Source: Flectonema sp. DT1601 (Eukaryota > Euglenozoa > Diplonemea > Diplonemida > Diplonemidae). Taken from it: a stretch of 64,000 nucleotides of DNA. Both the position numbers and the translations under genes were made by a program. This document shows positions 38,801-47,300 of this stretch, in pieces (the first letter of the stretch is position 1; the number at the start of each line of letters is the position of its first letter). Where the stretch lies: contig OZ025809.1 of the NCBI GenBank assembly GCA_964019425.1, positions 1,037,588 to 1,101,587 on the forward strand, given 5' to 3'. Under the pieces are notes generated by a model that saw only the letters and a program-made list of their open reading frames with translations, had not been told where the DNA came from and did not search any database.

Positions 38801-40574
38801 AGGAAGCACGACACACTGGTCGACGGACCAGAGAGAGGTGCTGGAGGAGGCGGAGTTGATGGGGAGGCGTACGACGCTGGTGGAGATGCCAGAGAGGATG
38901 AGAACACACGCGACGGAGGAGGCTGAAAAAGCGGCGAAGGAGGGCTCGACCTCAGTGACGGAAGCCGTGATGAAGGTTTTCACAGAGGGGGCAAAGAACT
39001 GCCTGGGACACGGGACACAGACGGGTCCCTTCACGGTGCGGTGGGAGGGAAGACAACTGCGTCTGGAACCCCAGTACACAGAAGAGGGGACGGGATCGTC
39101 AGGCGGCCGAGAGTCGGTGGAAGGAGAAGACGCGAGGGTAGAGGGCCGAGACGAGCAGAGCCCGGTCCCAACCCCGAAGGGGGCCGTGCAAAGGGTAGAG
39201 GCGGGAGTCCTGGAGTTGAGCTCGGAAGGGTCGGAGGGAGATGACGATAGATCATCCTCCCCAGCGACAGGGCAGGACGAAGGGAACGGTTCCATGTCGG
39301 GAGGCTCCTTGGGGAGTCCAGGGACGTCGGACATGGAAGCAGAAGAACAGACGGACGAAAGGGACCAGTCAGTAGACCCGTCGGCAGCAGAGACCTCAGG
39401 CGAAAACCATCACCTGGCCGAGGACCTGCAAGCCGAGAAGGGGGACGAGCTGGACGAGACGTCCCATCACTCAGGAGAGCCACCGTCGTCAGACGGCATG
39501 GACGGAGTGGAGGGGTTGGAGGACCTGGAAGACTCACAGTCGGAGATGGAAGTCGACGGAGAAAATGTGACGGAAGGGTCAGTAGTCCAGTACGTCGAGG
39601 AGACGTCAGAGGACGTGGTCCAGGTGGCAGAGTCGGACACAGAGGAGGAGGGATCGTCAGACTCCCAAATGACCATGACGGTCGATGAACAGGAATGGGA
39701 AGAGGGAGCGGCGCCCGAGGGGAACGCAGGTCAGATGGCCTGGATGCTGGGACTACACCCAGAAGGGGGGAACGCGGAAACACGACGGGAGGGCCAATCG
39801 GAGCCCCTTTCAAAGCTGGTGAACTCAGGCGAAACAAAACCAATGGCCGAGAGATCCAGTTTGGGGGCGAAGATGGGACCACGCGCAGTGGGTAGTGACG
39901 GGAGCGGGGAAGACGCAGAGAGATCGCCGGGCACGGTGTCGACACCGAGCACGAGAGGGAGGACGAAGTACAGAAAGGGAATGGAGGAGGAGAGGGAGGA
40001 GTGTGTGTCGCCGAAGACAAATACGGGAAGGGGACGCACGAGAGGCCGGAAGGCAAAGACGGGGGCAAAGGGGGCCGGAAAGGAGGACCCAAGTCCGCAG
40101 GTGTTGCAGGCGGAAATGGGAGAGTCCACCCCGAGCTCAGGTGAACGGCAGGCGAGGAGGAGGTACAGGAAGGGAGAAGAGAGGGAGAGGATAGAGGTTC
40201 TCTCCCCAGACCCGAGCAGGAAAGCGAAGAGGAAGAGACGCAAGCAGAAGGAACCGGAGCCAGTGGAGGGCACCACGAGGGAACAGGCGCCGCGGAGTTA
40301 CAACAGGAAACCCACACTGCGTCGGGTAGGTAAGGGAGACTCACCCGACACAATGGGGTACGCACACGGGCCCCCGGGCTCCCTGACCTCGTTCACGGAC
40401 GCGGGCGTACGCCCGGAGCCGGCGGAGCGAGACGGACAAGGTGTGGCAGGAGTAGAGTTGGTCACAAGGTCGTCGTCACAGAGTGAGAAAAGCACCCAAG
40501 GAGAGATGAGGGAGAGAGAAGGGGATCCAACGCGAAGGGTCCTGGACTTCTCGTCGAAAGGGGGAAGGCGCTAG
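32808..40574 (+). CDS. LINE-B polyprotein, copy 1: OTU protease, RT, restriction-like endonuclease, USP, two HBDs
   Basis: About 2590 aa from the first in-frame ATG at 32808. The frame is also open further upstream, and residue numbers here count from 32748. The true N-terminus is missing, since similarity to copy 2 begins at 32880. Order: CCHC knuckle (CGELSTGLVHQTVRC); OTU cysteine protease with GDGNCLFRS (Cys99) and CHYDP (His206); two zinc motifs (ECPQAEC...RHVDEH and CPVCCG...HPGC); reverse transcriptase with KIDFSNAFN, GAQQGDPLGP and YLDD at 747-750; CRIC...HASIC knuckle and restriction-like endonuclease (RPGDW near 1111, FDITVV near 1129); USP deubiquitinase with GNSCYLN (Cys1298), AGHYVSY (His1497) and DD at 1512; hybrid-binding domains near 1821 and 1885; an acidic then basic disordered tail. 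The GC-rich codon use is unlike the host genes. Confidence 0.9.
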   Translation: MRAQGTLRTSLLYYSGVKKKWGKKTCGELSTGLVHQTVRCREMLDLKGRLGVATGPTPELASLKCEGAKVFRVIGDGNCLFRSVCQLLETPEGWKDRHGELRRRTAGYLTKNRERFEVFFQDADAFGVYARALEEDGCWGDALALQVMAEDLQCRFVVVVRTETLVVEGPSDPKRTLVLTLQNGCHYDPVEASEDCVARLLQSARRLELVSPGPLSQAAGGEPAVLQTASRQAQRHECPQAECPKHKGGFEEWAELLRHVDEHAFSGNPLTHGQLARLGLRECPVCCGIIGQDQPMHPGCSEKLQKVQLGDVYTAFRKRVLESQSFPSLEEIASRRRPIAKKLPVSLLHHLGRALKLSLDLVVERNDEWAWKLLLMLPTCTLRRIRRGGRRLSTSDLTGAVDDLQAWIRGEFEGLWKAAAPRKATGRPAVKEAGQKGRNDRATSLAREGCLSQAISALDAPPPAERTEKVLEQMRTLHPRASGPPSATAGQEVQIAEVELLACLRSFHRGSSGGPSGLAPQHLKDVVERGEVPGLVASITEVVRILANGRAPREVAPLLAGANLTALEKEGKPGEHRPVAVGETWRRLVAKILCGAYRSQARSSLLEVRQLGVAVSGGVEAAVHTLHEFRAEHALSSQKVFVKIDFSNAFNCVKRGAFLDSTRDTLLESWVSWCYGAPTWLLFGDERLSSEEGAQQGDPLGPLLFSLAIKPALQKVLEAKPELACFYLDDGLVAGTLEQVDKALQILQKETAELGLTLRPDKCQTHVLDSAQNTLPLGWGLEGMRPPLYNGDFLGAPFGTEEHCQEFVDRKVAQLEKKAELLADLQDRQVAMVLLRQCMGFCKVTHLMRCCTHGKMDTSMRKVDELMRSTASRVLGLTLEGPKWMQAQLPTRMGGLGLRSCAEHRGAALLGSLELVQGVSKSLWEGFKGVLMPALKKGLNLALPEELRIEEDGPGPNPQRLSSAKLDQVKRDCLLAGANDPRDKGRLLSLRMDKASAWLQQADEECAMDPETFRIACGMRLGAALFAEGAVCRICSGPQDRQGYHASICIKNGHVHQRHERVKEEFISIFKQAGLPLLREPSHLLGPNKQRPGDWYCQEGLREGRGRAFDITVVNPGKIKLYKTPGQAAREAESLKGNKYAEQCTKHGINFSTIALEAYGGMGREAVGTLKKLVQICATNSTVPHREIAGEMARRISTSVVVATAEALRAREASVAMDSVNPLPRTKPPPEMTEKPTSQEREPRPRAETEEIQQPEVMRQSAGPPPTMRGLPNIGNSCYLNASVQCLLKGTALTQVLTGKEEVGMSGLLSGVVKGSGECLEKLSEMFDPLQDRRQGEVVGTLTSIVDALLEEKKEVCEPLFSAVQLKQLVCTGCADASGSTDELTLIPLCGRTPQVRLQPTKERVERSCEKLCGSNEATLEESFASLPSSLIFQREKQDTQGSLGWEERFQVQVGERVMTYQQTGAIAHLGSDNAGHYVSYTWDGVGWQKQDDKAISQVSTEEIHGTKPVVVVYSRVEGSTQEDVGVPVRWIPVANKDRMEVREAPPSEEDTAGYTSREEAECVLRTRVVGGQTQRKLLLLVSSVWNAEMEKLGAAACLIHMGTLDRRFTWSGCLPTWDEATAEYVAALLGLNAIRERSQLLGGETQIEVVTPQQGWGAEQQEALKLVALPSVIEHQVTESSRGVENLALWEAESAAWDEPVELSEDGLDYLVIELEMNLGLSQLRGKAAEPDESQSLPGGSTASGEDRPRAEAPAQVEAQTTEAQGAEAVGLRDEPAQEVGQPEEKEPPSPDPPSKEEKLYAVAVGWKPGVYASWEEAKAQTEGCPNATHQSFSSRKEADRFVERWQPETREPTRATEGVSPRKWYAVARGRAVGLFQCWNEANSMVSGYAAARHKSFASKGEAEGYLRTHLLGEVVGEVGTRYTLVYACEEDPVTGRLGAAASWLDTHRFEVLGTWSAGLPAGNTHWGRYFAALVGLVAAKACGGLVPAEASLLLRGSTTHWSTDQREVLEEAELMGRRTTLVEMPERMRTHATEEAEKAAKEGSTSVTEAVMKVFTEGAKNCLGHGTQTGPFTVRWEGRQLRLEPQYTEEGTGSSGGRESVEGEDARVEGRDEQSPVPTPKGAVQRVEAGVLELSSEGSEGDDDRSSSPATGQDEGNGSMSGGSLGSPGTSDMEAEEQTDERDQSVDPSAAETSGENHHLAEDLQAEKGDELDETSHHSGEPPSSDGMDGVEGLEDLEDSQSEMEVDGENVTEGSVVQYVEETSEDVVQVAESDTEEEGSSDSQMTMTVDEQEWEEGAAPEGNAGQMAWMLGLHPEGGNAETRREGQSEPLSKLVNSGETKPMAERSSLGAKMGPRAVGSDGSGEDAERSPGTVSTPSTRGRTKYRKGMEEEREECVSPKTNTGRGRTRGRKAKTGAKGAGKEDPSPQVLQAEMGESTPSSGERQARRRYRKGEERERIEVLSPDPSRKAKRKRRKQKEPEPVEGTTREQAPRSYNRKPTLRRVGKGDSPDTMGYAHGPPGSLTSFTDAGVRPEPAERDGQGVAGVELVTRSSSQSEKSTQGEMREREGDPTRRVLDFSSKGGRR

Positions 40575-41311
40575 GGACTCCACGAAGGAGGTCTCAAGAG
40601 TCGAGGAAAAGACAGAGCCAAGACCCCAGAGCCAACCCAAAGCACATGGTAGAGGACGAGGGAGAACAAGAGCGGGAGCGAGGTTAGAAACGTGACCAAA
40701 GCCCCCGCGAAGCAGGAGACACAACCTGCAACCAGACCCCCCCAAAAAAAAAAAAACCCCGGTCAACGAGGCAAACTCGGACCAAAACATGCTTTTCACC
40801 CCCCCCCAGGAAACACCGACCAGTGGAGCCAAAGGCCGCACACATATTATAAAAATCAAAGGCCGCCCCCCAACCCAAGAAAAGGATGAAAAACTTTCAA
40901 GCGAAAAAACTTGACGTCCGTACACCCCAGAGATCAAAGGACGGACGACTCACACCCCCTTCTTTCGCCCCATTTTATTTACTGGTACAGCGACAAATGT
41001 AAAGCTGGGTAGACGACGAATTATTCTTTGTGCACGGAGACAAGGGATCCATGAGAACAAAGGATCAAGAAAAGAAGTGCACATTCCCCATCCCAAACCC
41101 AGAAACATGAGAACTCATTAAATTGAAGGGTCATGTCTTTTCAAGTCGAAAAATGCTTAAATGCTAAAGAAGACTGTCGTCCCCAGCTCGCGGGTTTTCC
41201 CTGTCGCTGTATGTCGAGACAACGATCAGAGTCAGTAGAAAGATTTTACAAATTTGTTGTAAAATGAGAAAGGACAAAGAAAGTAGTTTCCATTTTATCT
41301 TCCCGAAAAAA
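40575..41311 (+). other. 3' UTR of LINE-B copy 1
   Basis: Non-coding, with an A13 run at about 40744-40756, C-runs near 40800 and short A tracts. Close to the end is a perfect stem-loop at 41244-41264 (TTTTACAA, loop ATTTG, TTGTAAAA). The element ends CTTCCCGAAAAAA, and the second SL copy follows at once. Confidence 0.7.
41244..41264 (+). other. Stem-loop near the LINE-B 3' end
   Basis: An eight-base-pair perfect stem with a five-base loop, about 47 bases before the end of the element. R2-type and many other LINEs use a 3' RNA structure for recognition by their reverse transcriptase, so this is a candidate recognition hairpin, by inference only. Confidence 0.45.
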
Positions 41312-41349
41312 ACCAACGATTCTAAAGCTACAGTTTCTGTACTTTATTG
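41312..41349 (+). other. Second genomic spliced-leader copy, fused to the satellite
   Basis: Identical to the 38-mer at 24155-24192. It is joined directly to the first satellite base at 41350 (TTTTTTCCCTCCC). In every later unit that base is preceded by CATCTTCTTCACAG, a pyrimidine-rich trans-splice acceptor. The SL therefore replaces exactly what lies before the AG, which is what trans-splicing produces in RNA. Confidence 0.92.
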
Positions 41350-44300
41350 TTTTTTCCCTCCCTCGCCCCATCCCCGTCAGCGAGTAGGAAAGCGCAGCTA
41401 GGAATTTTTCCACGCAAGCGGATCCCACAACCCGACCACCCTTCCCCACGCTCACCCCATCCACCCTCCCCCACCCCAACAAAAGAAGAAAACGGCGGCA
41501 GCCACGTGACACACTCGTGTTCGTGTAGCGAAGCGTTTCGGCGACTTCGAAGACGACGACGACGACGACGTAGAAGAGACGGTGTATGTGACTGACCTTC
41601 TTCTTCCTTATTTCTTTGTTTACTTTTGTTAATTACTTCCTCTTAATTTCATTCCTCTCTTAGATTGTTGTTTATTTGCTTATTTATTTGTTTGTTTATT
41701 TGTCTGTTTATCTGTCTGTATATTCTGTTACTATCTGTTATTTTGTTACATTTATCTGTCTACATTAGAGTACATTTTTGTTATTGTTAAATTAAAACAT
41801 CTTCTTCACAGTTTTTTCCCTCCCTCGCCCCATCCCCGTCAGCGAGTAGGAAAGCGCAGCTAGGAATTTTTCCACGCAAGCGGATCCCACAACCCGACCA
41901 CCCTTCCCCACGCTCACCCCATCCACCCTCCCCCACCCCAACAAAAGAAGAAAACGGCGGCAGCCACGTGACACACTCGTGTTCGTGTAGCGAAGCGTTT
42001 CGGCGACTTCGAAGACGACGACGACGACGACGTAGAAGAGACGGTGTATGTGACTGACCTTCTTCTTCCTTATTTCTTTGTTTACTTTTGTTAATTACTT
42101 CCTCTTAATTTCATTCCTCTCTTAGATTGTTGTTTATTTGCTTATTTATTTGTTTGTTTATTTGTCTGTTTATCTGTCTGTATATTCTGTTACTATCTGT
42201 TATTTTGTTACATTTATCTGTCTACATTAGAGTACATTTTTGTTATTGTTAAATTAAAACATCTTCTTCACAGTTTTTTCCCTCCCTCGCCCCATCCCCG
42301 TCAGCGAGTAGGAAAGCGCAGCTAGGAATTTTTCCACGCAAGCGGATCCCACAACCCGACCACCCTTCCCCACGCTCACCCCATCCACCCTCCCCCACCC
42401 CAACAAAAGAAGAAAACGGCGGCAGCCACGTGACACACTCGTGTTCGTGTAGCGAAGCGTTTCGGCGACTTCGAAGACGACGACGACGACGACGTAGAAG
42501 AGACGGTGTATGTGACTGACCTTCTTCTTCCTTATTTCTTTGTTTACTTTTGTTAATTACTTCCTCTTAATTTCATTCCTCTCTTAGATTGTTGTTTATT
42601 TGCTTATTTATTTGTTTGTTTATTTGTCTGTTTATCTGTCTGTATATTCTGTTACTATCTGTTATTTTGTTACATTTATCTGTCTACATTAGAGTACATT
42701 TTTGTTATTGTTAAATTAAAACATCTTCTTCACAGTTTTTTCCCTCCCTCGCCCCATCCCCGTCAGCGAGTAGGAAAGCGCAGCTAGGAATTTTTCCACG
42801 CAAGCGGATCCCACAACCCGACCACCCTTCCCCACGCTCACCCCATCCACCCTCCCCCACCCCAACAAAAGAAGAAAACGGCGGCAGCCACGTGACACAC
42901 TCGTGTTCGTGTAGCGAAGCGTTTCGGCGACTTCGAAGACGACGACGACGACGACGTAGAAGAGACGGTGTATGTGACTGACCTTCTTCTTCCTTATTTC
43001 TTTGTTTACTTTTGTTAATTACTTCCTCTTAATTTCATTCCTCTCTTAGATTGTTGTTTATTTGCTTATTTATTTGTTTGTTTATTTGTCTGTTTATCTG
43101 TCTGTATATTCTGTTACTATCTGTTATTTTGTTACATTTATCTGTCTACATTAGAGTACATTTTTGTTATTGTTAAATTAAAACATCTTCTTCACAGTTT
43201 TTTCCCTCCCTCGCCCCATCCCCGTCAGCGAGTAGGAAAGCGCAGCTAGGAATTTTTCCACGCAAGCGGATCCCACAACCCGACCACCCTTCCCCACGCT
43301 CACCCCATCCACCCTCCCCCACCCCAACAAAAGAAGAAAACGGCGGCAGCCACGTGACACACTCGTGTTCGTGTAGCGAAGCGTTTCGGCGACTTCGAAG
43401 ACGACGACGACGACGACGTAGAAGAGACGGTGTATGTGACTGACCTTCTTCTTCCTTATTTCTTTGTTTACTTTTGTTAATTACTTCCTCTTAATTTCAT
43501 TCCTCTCTTAGATTGTTGTTTATTTGCTTATTTATTTGTTTGTTTATTTGTCTGTTTATCTGTCTGTATATTCTGTTACTATCTGTTATTTTGTTACATT
43601 TATCTGTCTACATTAGAGTACATTTTTGTTATTGTTAAATTAAAACATCTTCTTCACAGTTTTTTCCCTCCCTCGCCCCATCCCCGTCAGCGAGTAGGAA
43701 AGCGCAGCTAGGAATTTTTCCACGCAAGCGGATCCCACAACCCGACCACCCTTCCCCACGCTCACCCCATCCACCCTCCCCCACCCCAACAAAAGAAGAA
43801 AACGGCGGCAGCCACGTGACACACTCGTGTTCGTGTAGCGAAGCGTTTCGGCGACTTCGAAGACGACGACGACGACGACGTAGAAGAGACGGTGTATGTG
43901 ACTGACCTTCTTCTTCCTTATTTCTTTGTTTACTTTTGTTAATTACTTCCTCTTAATTTCATTCCTCTCTTAGATTGTTGTTTATTTGCTTATTTATTTG
44001 TTTGTTTATTTGTCTGTTTATCTGTCTGTATATTCTGTTACTATCTGTTATTTTGTTACATTTATCTGTCTACATTAGAGTACATTTTTGTTATTGTTAA
44101 ATTAAAACATCTTCTTCACAGTTTTTTCCCTCCCTCGCCCCATCCCCGTCAGCGAGTAGGAAAGCGCAGCTAGGAATTTTTCCACGCAAGCGGATCCCAC
44201 AACCCGACCACCCTTCCCCACGCTCACCCCATCCACCCTCCCCCACCCCAACAAAAGAAGAAAACGGCGGCAGCCACGTGACACACTCGTGTTCGTGTAG

Positions 44301-47300
44301 CGAAGCGTTTCGGCGACTTCGAAGACGACGACGACGACGACGTAGAAGAGACGGTGTATGTGACTGACCTTCTTCTTCCTTATTTCTTTGTTTACTTTTG
44401 TTAATTACTTCCTCTTAATTTCATTCCTCTCTTAGATTGTTGTTTATTTGCTTATTTATTTGTTTGTTTATTTGTCTGTTTATCTGTCTGTATATTCTGT
44501 TACTATCTGTTATTTTGTTACATTTATCTGTCTACATTAGAGTACATTTTTGTTATTGTTAAATTAAAACATCTTCTTCACAGTTTTTTCCCTCCCTCGC
44601 CCCATCCCCGTCAGCGAGTAGGAAAGCGCAGCTAGGAATTTTTCCACGCAAGCGGATCCCACAACCCGACCACCCTTCCCCACGCTCACCCCATCCACCC
44701 TCCCCCACCCCAACAAAAGAAGAAAACGGCGGCAGCCACGTGACACACTCGTGTTCGTGTAGCGAAGCGTTTCGGCGACTTCGAAGACGACGACGACGAC
44801 GACGTAGAAGAGACGGTGTATGTGACTGACCTTCTTCTTCCTTATTTCTTTGTTTACTTTTGTTAATTACTTCCTCTTAATTTCATTCCTCTCTTAGATT
44901 GTTGTTTATTTGCTTATTTATTTGTTTGTTTATTTGTCTGTTTATCTGTCTGTATATTCTGTTACTATCTGTTATTTTGTTACATTTATCTGTCTACATT
45001 AGAGTACATTTTTGTTATTGTTAAATTAAAACATCTTCTTCACAGTTTTTTCCCTCCCTCGCCCCATCCCCGTCAGCGAGTAGGAAAGCGCAGCTAGGAA
45101 TTTTTCCACGCAAGCGGATCCCACAACCCGACCACCCTTCCCCACGCTCACCCCATCCACCCTCCCCCACCCCAACAAAAGAAGAAAACGGCGGCAGCCA
45201 CGTGACACACTCGTGTTCGTGTAGCGAAGCGTTTCGGCGACTTCGAAGACGACGACGACGACGACGTAGAAGAGACGGTGTATGTGACTGACCTTCTTCT
45301 TCCTTATTTCTTTGTTTACTTTTGTTAATTACTTCCTCTTAATTTCATTCCTCTCTTAGATTGTTGTTTATTTGCTTATTTATTTGTTTGTTTATTTGTC
45401 TGTTTATCTGTCTGTATATTCTGTTACTATCTGTTATTTTGTTACATTTATCTGTCTACATTAGAGTACATTTTTGTTATTGTTAAATTAAAACATCTTC
45501 TTCACAGTTTTTTCCCTCCCTCGCCCCATCCCCGTCAGCGAGTAGGAAAGCGCAGCTAGGAATTTTTCCACGCAAGCGGATCCCACAACCCGACCACCCT
45601 TCCCCACGCTCACCCCATCCACCCTCCCCCACCCCAACAAAAGAAGAAAACGGCGGCAGCCACGTGACACACTCGTGTTCGTGTAGCGAAGCGTTTCGGC
45701 GACTTCGAAGACGACGACGACGACGACGTAGAAGAGACGGTGTATGTGACTGACCTTCTTCTTCCTTATTTCTTTGTTTACTTTTGTTAATTACTTCCTC
45801 TTAATTTCATTCCTCTCTTAGATTGTTGTTTATTTGCTTATTTATTTGTTTGTTTATTTGTCTGTTTATCTGTCTGTATATTCTGTTACTATCTGTTATT
45901 TTGTTACATTTATCTGTCTACATTAGAGTACATTTTTGTTATTGTTAAATTAAAACATCTTCTTCACAGTTTTTTCCCTCCCTCGCCCCATCCCCGTCAG
46001 CGAGTAGGAAAGCGCAGCTAGGAATTTTTCCACGCAAGCGGATCCCACAACCCGACCACCCTTCCCCACGCTCACCCCATCCACCCTCCCCCACCCCAAC
46101 AAAAGAAGAAAACGGCGGCAGCCACGTGACACACTCGTGTTCGTGTAGCGAAGCGTTTCGGCGACTTCGAAGACGACGACGACGACGACGTAGAAGAGAC
46201 GGTGTATGTGACTGACCTTCTTCTTCCTTATTTCTTTGTTTACTTTTGTTAATTACTTCCTCTTAATTTCATTCCTCTCTTAGATTGTTGTTTATTTGCT
46301 TATTTATTTGTTTGTTTATTTGTCTGTTTATCTGTCTGTATATTCTGTTACTATCTGTTATTTTGTTACATTTATCTGTCTACATTAGAGTACATTTTTG
46401 TTATTGTTAAATTAAAACATCTTCTTCACAGTTTTTTCCCTCCCTCGCCCCATCCCCGTCAGCGAGTAGGAAAGCGCAGCTAGGAATTTTTCCACGCAAG
46501 CGGATCCCACAACCCGACCACCCTTCCCCACGCTCACCCCATCCACCCTCCCCCACCCCAACAAAAGAAGAAAACGGCGGCAGCCACGTGACACACTCGT
46601 GTTCGTGTAGCGAAGCGTTTCGGCGACTTCGAAGACGACGACGACGACGACGTAGAAGAGACGGTGTATGTGACTGACCTTCTTCTTCCTTATTTCTTTG
46701 TTTACTTTTGTTAATTACTTCCTCTTAATTTCATTCCTCTCTTAGATTGTTGTTTATTTGCTTATTTATTTGTTTGTTTATTTGTCTGTTTATCTGTCTG
46801 TATATTCTGTTACTATCTGTTATTTTGTTACATTTATCTGTCTACATTAGAGTACATTTTTGTTATTGTTAAATTAAAACATCTTCTTCACAGTTTTTTC
46901 CCTCCCTCGCCCCATCCCCGTCAGCGAGTAGGAAAGCGCAGCTAGGAATTTTTCCACGCAAGCGGATCCCACAACCCGACCACCCTTCCCCACGCTCACC
47001 CCATCCACCCTCCCCCACCCCAACAAAAGAAGAAAACGGCGGCAGCCACGTGACACACTCGTGTTCGTGTAGCGAAGCGTTTCGGCGACTTCGAAGACGA
47101 CGACGACGACGACGTAGAAGAGACGGTGTATGTGACTGACCTTCTTCTTCCTTATTTCTTTGTTTACTTTTGTTAATTACTTCCTCTTAATTTCATTCCT
47201 CTCTTAGATTGTTGTTTATTTGCTTATTTATTTGTTTGTTTATTTGTCTGTTTATCTGTCTGTATATTCTGTTACTATCTGTTATTTTGTTACATTTATC

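Larger units (their letters stand above)
32880..41311 (+). mobile_element. LINE-B copy 1, 5'-truncated, REL-endonuclease-type non-LTR retrotransposon
   Basis: Similarity to copy 2 begins abruptly at CCTGCGGGGAGCTG (32880 here, 59375 there). The element then runs through its stop codon at 40572-40574, a 737-base 3' UTR and a short A-run ending at 41311. Zinc knuckles before the reverse transcriptase and a restriction-like endonuclease after it place it with the R2/NeSL/CRE/Utopia-type LINEs. NeSL elements are also known to carry a cysteine protease, but of the Ulp1 type. The coding frame is unbroken. In the part shared with copy 2 I noticed only two base differences by eye (near 33097 and 36987), so both insertions are recent. 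Confidence 0.88.

Noticed and set aside
24155-41349. The two SL copies as SL RNA genes or as one 38-bp target duplication around a 17-kb insertion
   Set aside because: Neither is followed by a GT donor and Sm-site region, so they are not SL RNA genes. The second is joined exactly at a splice acceptor, which a target duplication would not explain.
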